This document shows, piece after piece, positions 9,291 through 19,340 of a stretch of DNA of 23,630 nt. The position numbers and the translations under genes are program-made. The stretch is from Phaeoceros laevis (Eukaryota > Anthocerotophyta > Anthocerotopsida > Notothyladales), in the NCBI GenBank assembly GCA_049999765.1, contig JBNGIQ010009374.1, forward strand, positions 1-23,630, given 5' to 3'. How positions within the stretch are numbered: position 1 is the stretch's first letter; each line of letters starts with the position of its first letter. The notes under the pieces are model-generated. The model made no database searches, was not told the origin of the DNA, and saw only the letters and a list, made by a program, of their open reading frames with translations.

Positions 9291-9479
9291 AGCAAGCTCA
9301 TGGCATGGCCTAATTGGGAGGGGAAGGATAACAGCCATTGGTCATAACGTCGACACAGAAGCAGAGGAAGGCCTCGTGAGATAGAAAGTCGGGGAAAAGG
9401 TCGGACTAAGGATATTCAAGCCCTGAAAATTAGAGTACTAGCATACATTATAAACAGCAAAGTATTCTGACTTTTCTTG

Positions 9480-10146
9480 TTGGCAAGGCCTACTCAGTTG
9501 CAGCCATCCCCTGCCACAATCTGTATGTATCATGCCACGAGAATCATTTTTCACAGCATACACCCTTGTCTGCATGCAGTGTGAACAAGTCAGGCAACAG
9601 ACATAAAACCGTCACAACTCTTTCCATGGTGCAATTAACTGTCCTCAAATTGAGCAGGAAAATCTCCGAAACCTACAAAACGCTCATGCGCATGCACGTC
9701 CTGAAAACATGATGTCAACTTTGGCAGCAGACAGTAGAGGTTCTATGACTGCCATCATAGCTGCACCGTCGCCTTGATGTGCAGTGTTCCTGCTGTGCCA
9801 TGGTGCATGCATTACTGCGATAAGCCTAAGTGTTCTAGTTCCGTCCACTTTTGCAAGATCTGTCTGAACCTGCCTGAATGACAGGTGAAAAGCACATCAA
9901 CGCGACATTCAAAAAGTAAAGAGGCTGGTAAGAAAAACCAAGCAGCCACAATCAGTCGCAGATGTTACATGTACAAGGAGAAAGAGATAATGATTAGGCA
10001 CTTACTTGTAGCCAAGCATACTTGCCCGACTTTGCATCAAAGGCTGTGAACGACCCTAACATAAGAACGTGTACTTCAGCAACCTTAAAGGAGTAGTGAA
10101 GGTTTGAAGAAGACCCGGTATCTTTGTATGGCACGGCTACCAAGTC
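9480..10146 (-). pseudogene. Purple acid phosphatase pseudogene (central metallophosphatase exons)
   Basis: Exon 10146-10006 (47 codons, donor CAA|GTAAGT) includes KDTGSSSNLHYSFKV and VLMLGSFTAFDAKSGKYAWL, the hallmark of plant purple acid phosphatases. Exon 9869-9677 reads DLAKVDGTRTLRLIAVMHAPW, then NTAHQG and VDIMFSG. The next exon from 9569 reads TRVYAVKNDSRGMIH. Two lesions are seen. Two bases are missing near 9698, which destroys the GHVH metal-ligand motif (GGAC|GTGCATGCGCATGAGCG); the exon is 193 bp where 195 would keep frame. In the last exon there is a further shift and an AAC TGA in place of the usual N-R-E-G. No N-terminal exons were found. Such enzymes hydrolyse phosphate esters outside the cell; this copy cannot. 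Confidence 0.8.
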
Positions 10147-10245
10147 CTGCAAGTCTTAACAGCCCATTCACTGTTCAGACAATTTCCTTGACTGGATTCA
10201 AAACTCACTTGCCCACCTCTCCTTGCTCTGTCTCACAACCAATTC
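10147..10245 (-). repeat. Dispersed repeat Y, copy 2
   Basis: Reverse-strand match to 1805-1895. It also shares a perfect 19-mer (gttgtgagacagagcaagg) with 21717-21735, followed by weaker similarity. It lies directly upstream of the first phosphatase exon, in what would be an intron. Confidence 0.5.
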
Positions 10246-10566
10246 ACAAACAATTCAGGCCCCATTCCTAGTAACCTCTCCAAGCCTCTTTGCACGACCT
10301 GTTACGCACCTAGTTGCGCGACAGTCTTATGTGAAGATACATCATGTAGTGGACTATTAGGAGAGACTGATACTTCGTCGGTGTCTCGGACCACTCCACA
10401 GCTCGCGATGGCAGAACCATGGCAGCAATGGTTAGGTGATCAAGTCCCCCGCTCTCATCTACGACGAGCCTGCTGTGGCGTTGGAGCATGACACCATGAT
10501 GGCCACTGACAAGCAGCACCCCTCGATTTGCCAACTCCTGCGTGCACGCGTGCAAGGAAACAACAG

Positions 10567-11064
10567 TCAATTGCAGTGTGAATCCAACAACAATGCTCCT
10601 CTTAAAAGGACTGACAACTTTAAACAGCACTCATGTGGGGGCCCATAGAGTTTGTTGCTCACAGTGGGGTTGTTCAAAACATTCTTCCTCCCGCTTAGGG
10701 GCTCAATTCTTGGGTAAGTGACGTCTCTCCTACGAAGAAGTTGAAGTTGCTCTTCAATGGGCTTTGAGGCCTCGAATTCAGCATGGACAGCAATCAAGGT
10801 GTTGTAGCTAGTGTCCGGATCACCCGTCTCCACACCTTCCTGCAGCAGATTTATGTGAAGTTGACACACGCAGGCCTACTTTTGTGGATACCTGAAAACA
10901 GCTGAACTCATTCATGACCGCCAACTACGGGTAGCTCAACCCTAGCTAGCTAGCTAGCACCCAGCCCTGGAGAACACCTTGTGATGTAGAACACACCTGC
11001 TCATGCACCCAGACAAGGTCCCGCAAAAACTTTTTATGGGCCTCTGGTACTGCATCCAGCAAGC
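10567..11064 (-). CDS. Two exons of an unrecognised gene
   Basis: Exon 11064-10997 has acceptor GTTGCAG and donor CAG|GTGTGT and reads LLDAVPEAHKKFLRDLVWVHEQ in part. Exon 10839 onward has acceptor CTGCTGCAG and reads EGVETGDPDTSYNTLIAVHA, then FEASKPIEEQLQLLRRRDV, and stays open to a stop at 10567. The two exons join in phase 0 across a 157-bp intron. The sequence is helical and looks genuinely coding, but I do not recognise the family. The upstream exon must end in phase 1, which the next candidate exon (11628-11473) does not, so the gene model is incomplete. It could be functional or a remnant. Confidence 0.4.
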
Positions 11065-11472
11065 CTGCAACCAGAAGATTTATGGAAGGATCGGATCAGT
11101 CGGCATAGACACTCCTTTTACGTTTCACAAGTTCTGCCATCTCCAAGGGACAAGAGAACCAACCTTGGAGGCAAGTTCGCTGCACATGGCAGTCTCTCAA
11201 AGTCCAGCTAAACTCCAGCATACAGATCTCAGTATGAAATGCTCCCACAAGTTGGTCTCTGCTGCCAGCGTTCTTGGCTATCTCACTTGGACAGTAGGAA
11301 AGTGGTCGAGCAACACCTGTGTCTAGTCAACAGGCGAGCATTAATGAACGACCAAACCTTATCCTCCTCCAGTTTCTGCGTCCACAGTAGTTGTCCATCA
11401 AGCAATAGCGAAGGTGTTAGCGATTTGGAGGTTTTTGCTCCTCACTCAATTCTGTGCAGATTCCTAACTAAC

Positions 11473-11628
11473 CGCTGATTCGAGGCCACCACAGGCTGCC
11501 ACCAGCTTCATACAAACACTCCACCAATCTAAAAGCAGTGGAATATGCGGTGGCACAAGCTGTACCATGGCACACAGATGTTCAGCGTGGATTCTAAAAA
11601 TAGGACGAGAGTTCATATCCACTGTGAT
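11473..11628 (-). CDS. Candidate exon, unrecognised
   Basis: A 52-codon open exon with acceptor GCTTTCAG and donor GCG|GTTAGT, in phase 0 at both ends. It reads ITVDMNSRPIFRIHAEHLC, then PPHIPLLLDWWSVCMKL. No domain is recognised. It can be joined in phase to the small exon at 11896-11843. The splice sites are modest, so I hold this loosely. Confidence 0.3.
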
Positions 11629-11842
11629 CTGAAAGCAGTGATTTTCATACATGCAGATCCTTCCTACTTTGTAAGAGGTCTGAAGGAATCTTGACTCACA
11701 TGGAACCCCTGTAGCAGATTTGTTGCAACTAAAAAGTTTCGAGGTTTCGTTACTTGAGTCCATCTTTGTGGTGTGTGCGGCAGAGCCAACCAACCTGCTG
11801 CTGCCCATCTGATGATAGTTCTTTTTACTGAACACTCGTCAC

Positions 11843-12045
11843 CTGGAAGTCGTCCTGAAGTATTTCCAGCTCTAGCCTGCCAATATTGGAAGCATCCTGT
11901 TGAATTGTGGCAAGAAGCAACAGGAGGCAATTCCGGTTTTAATGCAGAGGATCGGTTCCTTCATACATAGCAAGTGCGCCTTTGAAGACTCACCTGATGC
12001 TGCTCGGTCACGTACACATCCAGCAGCTATGGCACTCCATATATC
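11843..12045 (-). pseudogene. Small exon pair paralogous to 2180-2370
   Basis: The first exon ends at 11994 with a strong donor CAG|GTGAGT and reads LLDVYVTEQHQ. The second exon is 11896-11843 (18 codons, DASNIGRLELEILQDDFQ), flanked by TTCAACAG and CAG|GTGACG. The intron is 97 bp. Directly before LLDV is a TAG (12029-12027) where the plus-strand paralogue has ACG. If exon 3 of the caspase gene were spliced at its TTGCG|GTAGAT to an acceptor at 12082, the frame would run into this segment and stop at that TAG. It could therefore be a lost 3' extension of that gene or a separate gene remnant. Confidence 0.4.
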
Positions 12046-12146
12046 ACCACATATGAGCATGTCTCTTCAAGAAGCTCCAACCTGCTTTCCGATCTTCAAA
12101 GCCTGGTACAGTACCAGGATACGGGATCTACACGTGTGCATACCAT

Positions 12147-15100
12147 CTACCGCAAGAAGAAGCGTTTGGTGAGGCTGGTCACCACAATAGGACACTGCTT
12201 TACCGGTCTCTCATTTCCATGTTCGTCCACCCAGTAGTTGTCCTTGTGAACGACCGCACAGTTTACACTGCGAATGATGTTGAGCACATCTGTGTTATGG
12301 CGCTTGGAGTTGAAAGCCTCCACCAAGGCTGCGACAAAACTTGTGCCAGACATAGGATCTCGCGCAGACACCGACCCCCCAGAAGTTGAAAACGCCACCA
12401 AGCAATCGGACAAGTCCTCCACATACCGGTACTCGTTACCTTCGCTCGACTGCTGATAGGGCCGCTGGTCAGAGGGTGGTCCAGGTGCCTCAGCTCCGGC
12501 TACTATGTTTCTGCCTCGGCATGAGTTGACAACAAACATTTTGGGCTTGCCTCGTAATTTCTGGCATGTCCGAAAGGGCCCCACAATATCATCAAGCAAA
12601 ATCCAGTGTCCCACTTTGTCCCTGATGAAATGCTCCCCGTTCTGGGTGGTGTTTCCATGTGCATTCACGAAACATACAAAGCACTCATCTTCTGGCAAGA
12701 CACACTCTTCCTGTATATTCATTAGCTGCTCCAGTAGCTCAGCAGCTGGGCTGTCCACCAGGGCGATCACTTCGAGGCTGAGACTGCCTGCTAGTGCTTC
12801 TAGTCTCCCTCTGTCTACAGCGCCGCCCAATCTGTCACCAGAGTTGTACTTCTCCATGCTGATAAGTACGGCTATGCCTCGCTTCTGCCCCTTTATCACA
12901 TTGCTATCGTAGCAGTCATCCGTTCCCTCGTGCTGCAAACCTGGAGCACTACTGGTGGTGGTTCTAGAGTGCCCTCTATTATCTAAAAGTCTGGACCATT
13001 GGAAAACCTTGTCAGAATTCTCCTGGATTAGGGCTGGTTGTAATCCTGTACTTGTCCTTTTGAGGTTGAAAGTCTTATAAGAATCCTTCCCTTCCAATAG
13101 GTCAAGAGCATAATTGACAATGTCAGTCCCCTGAATTTCTTTCTTCCATATATGTTTGCAGGCCTTCTCATCATCGTTTGCCAGCTTGTCTTCTAGGTCA
13201 GATACCAAGACCGCATGATCTATCCTGTCTGCGCAGAGGTGAAGTTGCTCAACACAGAAGGGCCTGATCACAGCATCCACAAGCAAAACACCCGGGCATC
13301 CTTGAGGAGAAGCACAAAAGTTTATAATCCTCCCCGTCACATGTTCCCTGATAAATTGCAAAGTGCGTAAATAGGTGTGGTCGGACTTGGCCAGGATGTC
13401 AACGAAGTAGTCGATGTTGCCGCTGTACTCCACAAGCACCTCATGACCGTCCTCTGCGAAGCCGATGAGATTTCTATCTATCTGGAAGGCTTGGTTTTCT
13501 GTCCACCCCTTGGAGTGGTAATAGTTTCGCAGCACCACCTATCCAGAAGGAGCAAACCCATCAACTCCTGGCAAATGAAACTCGGAGCCTTCACACAAGT
13601 TTGTTAATGAAAGGCGGAGGAGGAGGTGTAAGAGATCTTACTTGAAGCCGGGGGAAAAAGCCTGGGCTGAGTAGAGTGAGGGTAGTGTTACGACATAGCA
13701 GGCGACGCCCGACATGGTGGAAGCTACCAGGTCTTCTACCAAGCTTCCACCCCAATTGTCGCTTGCCATTGGCAGCCAGTTCCTCGTTGTCATCGAAAAC
13801 AGCAGGAATGAAGAGCCGAGATGTTTTCACTTCTGGCTTCTCCTTGTAGCACATGTCCAACTTGATCATCAGCTCAATCAAATCTTCCGGTGTTACGATC
13901 TTGGTCAAATGCGTAGTTCGCAACGACGTCTCGAGAAGCTCTTCCACATCTTTGTAAGCCACAAACCCATGCTGATGATTGAGGCCTCTCCAAATTTCAT
14001 TCCCTTCAGCTGGTAGGCAGCAGTCCTTGACATACCCAATGAAGCCCCCTACTAGTCCTCCTGGCTCTCTTGTGCTTCCAAATGCATCGATCAGAGACCC
14101 TAAAACACTGCGCCCGAACCACGTAGGGTTCAACATGATGAAGTCCAGTGTGGGTGGATAGATGATCTCCCCAGCATCGTTCAAATAAGCCAGGACCGCA
14201 TTCTGGCCGTCTGGAGTTGCCAATTTGGAAGCAGCGTATTCAGCATAACCCATTTCTTGTTTCACCTTTCCTGAACAAATTGCTTGGAATAGCTCCTTCT
14301 TGATGATGATGTTGTCAGACGGGTTGTTTGCGGCCCATTTTTGCAAAGCAAGGCGCACATGTTCGCAAACCACAAACTCTTCTGGACCTTGGGCAAGCAG
14401 ATCCTGAAGGCGCTTTTCCACCAGGTCTTGAAGCCTTGTGATATCTCCAAAATTTTGAGCATTCACCACCACCGCCCTTTCCTCCAAGTGGATCACGTTC
14501 TCGAACTTCTCCTTCATTTCCGTCACAACGGTATTGGCCCAACCCGTGGACGTGTGCTGCTGCGCTCTTGTCCCCAAACCATCTTTGTTGGTGAGAACAA
14601 AAATGACTCGCGGTGGAGTACCAGGCTTGGCATTGGACGCCAGAAATCTGAGCCAGTAGAGAAACTGCTTCGCCATGTCATCCTTGGTCCTGGGCTGCCC
14701 AGCGAGATGCTGTGGGTCGTGGTAGGCGGGGTAGACGGCGCTGCAGACGAAGAGAAAGCAAGTGTTTCTGGCATTAGGGAGTATGAAGTCGTGGAGAACG
14801 TAGTACTCCTCCTGCCCAGCGAAGTCCCAGATCGTGGTTCTCCGATGGGACTCGTTTCTCAGCACCACAATCTCGTAACCCCGAGTCCGATGTTCCAATT
14901 CTCTAGACGCCTGCTTCCCGTACAGAAAGTGTCGCCAGCCAGAATGCTTCCTGAAGAAATTCCTGAATGCCATCTTGGTGGTCTCGTGACAGGTAGGAAG
15001 CTCGCCGTCAGTGATGCGTCTCATTGTCCTGCAAATTGTTGTTTTACCTGAAGGGCGAAATTTCTTCATGTCAGATAAGGAAGCGTGAAGAGGCATGATC

Positions 15101-17767
15101 TCTAGAGAGGTTTTAATTAATTAGAGACAGGTCTGGGCAGCACTGACCTGAGAATTCGTAGCCGCACAAGACAAGGCGGCCGCACGCGGGCGTCCGCGTA
15201 CTCTGGCCCTTCAACGTGGCCCCGTACTCCTTCCTAATCCTCAGCGCTTCGGTCAAGCGTCCTGCCATCCCGGCTCGGGAAAGCGGAGTCTCTTGCACAT
15301 CGATGACCTCCAACGCGGTTTCGCTGGAGTCCACCATATCTATGAAAGCCTTAAGCACAAAATCGGGTGTGACCCCCTTGGAGCCCCTCACAGACAGCTT
15401 CTTGAGAGTGGCGTTCTTTCCCAATGCTGGGATGATGTGGTCCACCCACTCATTCGAGCTCAGGGGCGCACCCTGGAGGCCCAAACAGGTCCAGCTCCAG
15501 TTGCGTGCTATCATCGAAGCCAAGGATTCCACAGGGAACATGCTGTCGTTTGTGACCCCATTCGCGCCGGTCAGATGAAGCTCCTTGAGGGTGCTATTCT
15601 GATTCAGTGCTGGAATGATGTGCTCCACCCACTCATCCGAGCTCAGAGGCGCACCCGTGATGCCCAAACAGGTCAAGCTCCTGTTGCGTGCTATCATCGA
15701 AGCCAACGATTCCACAGGGAACTTGTTATCGTTTGTGACCCCATTCGCGCCGGTCAGAAGAAGCTCCTTGAGGGTGCTGTTCTGATTCAGTGCTGGGATG
15801 ATGTGCTCCACCCACTCATCCGAGCTCAGAGGCGCATCCGTGAGGCTCAAACAGGTCAAGCTCCTGTTGCGTGCTATCATCGAGGCCAAGGATTCCACAG
15901 AGATGTGCATATTACCCAGCTCGATAGAGGTAAGACTTTTTTTGGCCGGGGTGCGCACCCGGAGCAGCAGCTCCATACCCTCTTCCGAAATCGGGTCTCC
16001 ACCCATACGGAGGTCCTGCAGAGTAGTGTTCCGTGACAGCGCCGTCAACAGGGCTTCGAGACCTCCCAATCCCATGCCTGTTACACCACTCAGCTCCAGA
16101 TACTTCAGTTGCATATCACCCGACAGCTCCGCGACAAAGCCAGCCTCTTTATCACCAATACCAGCCGGGGTGCGCATGCGCACCCGGAGCAGCAGCTCCA
16201 TACCCTCTTCCGAAATCGGGTCTCCGCCCATACGGAGGTCCTGCAGAGTAGTGTTCCGTGACAGCGCCGTCAACAGGGCTTCGAGACCTCCCAATCCCAT
16301 GCCAACACCACTCAGCCCCAGAAACTTCAGTGGCACATTACCCACCAACAGCTCCGCGACATAGCCAGTCCCTTTATCACCAATACCAGGGTTGTCACCG
16401 ATGTCGAGGAGCTCCAACGTTTGGTTCTCCTTCAACCCAGAGAAGATGAGCTTGACACCTTTACTCCCCAAACCGGTCTGGGGCAGTTGGAGTCTCTTGA
16501 GATACCTGTTGCTTCTCAATACCCGTGCGAGCAGCTCGCAACCCTTTTCAGTGCCAAACACCTGCTGCCCACTCAAACACAGATCGCGCACCTGGGAGGA
16601 CTCTTGCCCCAAGTTGGCACACAGGCTCGCTGCCATGTCTTCGTCGAGGCGCGGAAAAGATTTCAAACCCTCGAGGTAGGAGTGCCAGGTCAGATCGCCC
16701 CTGCATGTCAGATCCACATGAGTGAAAGCGGAGAGCGCACCGGCACCGCGACCTAGCAAAGCCAGTATGAGAGGCACAAAGGCGGCTTCTTCCAGCCTAC
16801 CTAGGCCCTCTTCTCGCAACTTCAAGCCTCTCGCAAACTCATTCACATGCTGGAGGTGGAACTTGAACAGCGCCCTCACCGCCTCCAATGCGCGGATTCC
16901 AGTGTCGATCCTGGACTGGGAGAGGCCGATCCTGCGCAGAACCAGGCTGATATCGGGTTCTGGCCGCAAGAAGAAGCTTTTGGTGAGGCTGCTCACCACA
17001 ATAGGACACTGCCGTACCGATCTTCTGTTTCCTCCTTCATCCTCCCAGGAAATTTTCTCTTGAAGAACCTCGTAGGTCACATTCTTGATGATGTCATACA
17101 CATCTGTGGTATGGCGCTTGGAGATGAAAGCCTCCACCAACGCAGTGACAAAAGTGGTGCCTTGTACAGGATGCCTCGCAGACACCGACCCCCCAGAAGT
17201 TGAGAACGCCACCAAGGTGTCGGCAAAGTCCTCCACATACCGACGCTCACTACTTTCGACGGACTGCTCATACGGTGGCTGGCGGACATCGGACGGTCCA
17301 GGGTTCTCGGCTGAGGTTAGCTTGTTAACACCCCGACATGAGTTGACAAAAAACAGCTTGGGCTTGCCTCGCAACTGCTTGCATGTCCTAAAGGGTGCCA
17401 GAATTTCTTCCAGCAGAATTTTGTCCCCGTCTTCGTCTTCGATGTACTGCTCCGATGTGCCTCCTGGAGCATTCACAAAACATAAAAAGCAATCATCGTC
17501 TGCAACGACAAGCTCATCAGCAACATGTTTCAGCTCCTCCCGAAGATCCTCAGCTTTGTAGTCCACCAAGTCACACGCCTTCAACCCAAGGCTGTCGGCT
17601 AGAGCCATCAACCTCCCTCGATCTACACTGCCACCCGGTCTCTTCCTTTCCATGCTTATTATGACAGCCGCACCCCGCTTCTCCAGCTCCAACGATGGCA
17701 GGTACTCTGCCGTTAAGCCAGGTAGCCCTGGCCATTCTGGCCATTCTGGCCGTTCCGAACCAGCCAT
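12147..17767 (-). CDS. Caspase-LRR-Roc-COR-caspase protein (ROCO GTPase with two caspase domains)
   Basis: Exons are 17767-15148, 15047-13642 and 13538-12147. Introns are 100 bp (phase 1) and 103 bp (phase 0), both GT-AG. The product is about 1805 aa from the ATG at 17767 (good context; no earlier ATG follows the upstream in-frame stop at 17863). Domains: caspase-like 32-268, with NSCRG (Cys144) but NAPG where the catalytic His should be (Pro101); helical linker; ribonuclease-inhibitor-type LRRs about 391-841; Roc GTPase with P-loop GYEFSGKT (869-876), DFAG (948-951) and NKD (1027-1029); COR about 1090-1480 (LNPTWF, LSPGFFPRLQ); second caspase domain about 1561-1805 with His1636 (NAHG) and Cys1682 (NSCRG). 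Roc-COR binds GTP and dimerises; caspases cleave after Asp as dimers. I infer a cytoplasmic sensor or cell-death switch. Green plants are known for metacaspases and for one ROCO type (TORNADO1-like), not for this fusion. Confidence 0.85.
15048..15147 (-). other. Phase-1 intron splitting the Roc P-loop
   Basis: Donor CTCAG|GTCAGTG and acceptor CCCTTCAG|GTAAAAC. The intron interrupts the glycine before the P-loop lysine, so GYEFS lies in exon 1 and KTTIC in exon 2. The exact restoration of a G-x4-G-K-T motif is the main proof that the two long frames belong to one gene. Confidence 0.9.
15353..15898 (-). repeat. Three tandem 61-codon LRR units inside the caspase-ROCO gene
   Basis: Residues 624-684, 685-745 and 746-805 are near-identical. 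Each starts VESLASMIARN and contains SSDEWVEHIIPALNQNSTLK or a close variant. The DNA repeat length is 183 bp. Such similarity at DNA level indicates recent amplification by unequal exchange. The third unit is the most divergent. Confidence 0.9.
15953..16366 (-). repeat. Two tandem 75-codon LRR units inside the caspase-ROCO gene
   Basis: Residues 468-530 and 543-605 share GLGGLEALLTALSRNTTLQD and ISEEGMELLLRVR without change. The DNA of the two copies is almost identical over about 150 bp. This is a second, separate amplification from the 61-codon set. Confidence 0.9.
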
Positions 17768-17885
17768 TCTAGACACACAGGAGTGCCTGCCTGGCGAGGG
17801 ATTCAAAGGAGAGCCCTCCAGGGGCGTCGGCACCGAGCTCTGTACACCAAGCACTGCTACCTAGGCCAACAGATACCAGTGCTTT

Positions 17886-18611
17886 GTGAGAGACAAGCTA
17901 AGCTTGGGGAGGATTTCAAAGGAAGGAGAGGCCCCCTGCCTTCTGACATGGCCTGCCTCGCTGGGGAGCCGGGACCACAGGTAGCAATTTTCACTCGTTC
18001 CTGCCTGCTCTTGAAACTAATTGCCAGCTTGGGCTTGCAGATGGGCATCTTGACGCAACATATAGTACTTTTTCTTTTTGTCTGGTGGCCCCGCTCGCAG
18101 CTGCAATGAGCGGTCATCTTGTCTGCGCAGCTACTGTAGAGTGTAGACTGTCACTGAAGGATTTCCAGTGTAAAAAGAGTTTGTTTCTAGCGGGTAAAAA
18201 GAGTTTATTCCAGTGGGGTAAAAAGAGAGAAGTTGACCAGGCGAGATGCACTTGTAATTAACTTGTTTTAAAGGTTGGGGTGGAGAAGTTGAGCAGGACT
18301 ATGGCATTGGCATCCCATGCGCTGCGCCAATCAATCAATCTTGCTTGGTGTGTTCATACACCAATCAAGCTTGGACATTGTGAATGAAAGCCGTTTCTGC
18401 CCTGCCATGTTCCCACACCGACCTTGAATCCCACCTTCACCACTTGGAATATTGCAGCTAGCTGGCTGGCACCACCAAGCAAGCTGCAGCTTTTGGCTGA
18501 CTTGAAATGACCGGCGCTACTGGTGTCGGCTTATTTGGGTTGCAGCTGGCCATCCAGCCTCTGGAGAAGCACGTGCACAAAGTGGGGGTGGGACAAAAAG
18601 TATTCCATAGG
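17886..18611. repeat. Flank repeat R2, copy 1, upstream of the caspase-ROCO gene
   Basis: Collinear with 19341-20071 over about 730 bp, with long identical runs (for example gatgggcatcttgacgcaaca). It includes a short tandem run of taaaaagagttt-type units (about 18170-18220) that is shorter in copy 2. It contains the 34-bp core at 18496-18529. It lies directly 5' of the caspase-ROCO start codon, so it probably contains that gene's promoter. Conserved short frames in both directions exist, but no protein is recognised. Confidence 0.85.
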
Positions 18612-18756
18612 CAACTGGCTTGTTTGTCGTTAGGTAGGCACATGTGACCTCTAGAGGAAAGCCGTGCTCTCCGCACATGTGTATGAGACCTTTCTAGTAC
18701 AGCAGTGCATGAGCTTGCAACCCAACTGATTAAATAGCGTTAGCGGACGTCACAAG

Positions 18757-19135
18757 ATGAGGTCAGAAATTGCATCATGGCACACAATATTGCTTCAAAG
18801 TTGTGCAAGTGGTGCACATGTATGAAGAACTGGGAAGGGGTGTACCTGTACACGTACTCTTGCAGACGCAATGCTAACAGTGCGGCCGGAGAGAGAGACT
18901 GCTGGTATCCTCGTGAAGCTTGGCTGAGTTCATGATCAGGACAGATCATGATCTGGTCCCGGGAGCGGCAATAATGTTCGCTTGGAACCACCCTGAAATC
19001 GATGTTCTCGGCTGCCACGACCTCCCTGGAGAACTGAAGTAGCCCTGGCCATGTCTTTGAACCATCGCTGCGCATGCGCCAATTATCGGCTTCCATACTG
19101 AACATGAACGAGTGTTCGAACCACGCACTGCAGCA
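18757..19135 (-). pseudogene. Relic of the caspase-ROCO gene, fragments a2 and c2
   Basis: The minus strand reads ENIDFRVVPSEHYCRSRDQ and, further on, LLALRLQEYVYRYTPSQF then HHLHNF. These parallel ENIEVLYVLSESG in fragment c1, and the linker after the first caspase domain of the intact gene (PDISLVLRRIGLSQS, IRALEAVRALFKFHLQHVN). DNA matches 6165-6345 and 6870-7040. It sits next to R2 copy 2 exactly as the intact gene sits next to R2 copy 1, so it is a decayed tandem copy of the gene's N-terminal region. Confidence 0.5.
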
Positions 19136-19340
19136 CACTAGTTAGCTAGGAAGTACTGGGTACTGGGTTGCGACATCCAGCCATCACAGCACCAACCGCG
19201 TATCTCGTGTACCTCACTGCAGGCCAAGTCTCAAGGCTGGACCCCTCAGCTTTCTGGTGTGCACTGTACAGGCCTGCCGGCGCCTGCCTGCCTGCGAGCT
19301 CCAGGGGACTCCAGTGCCCTGGCGATGGGGGTCCTTACAA

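Noticed and set aside
12147-17767. Three separate genes (caspase-LRR, Roc-COR, caspase)
   Set aside because: The Roc P-loop is split exactly at the first junction and the COR domain continues across the second, both at GT-AG sites with matching phase. A single gene is far more likely.
17768-17854. Upstream start of the caspase-ROCO frame at 17854
   Set aside because: The first codon there is GTG, not ATG. The first in-frame ATG, in good context, is at 17767.
17857-18117. Conserved minus-strand frame inside R2 (also at 19370-19783) as a 5' exon
   Set aside because: Conservation is at DNA level in both directions, frames differ in length and ends, and no splice link to the caspase exon was found.
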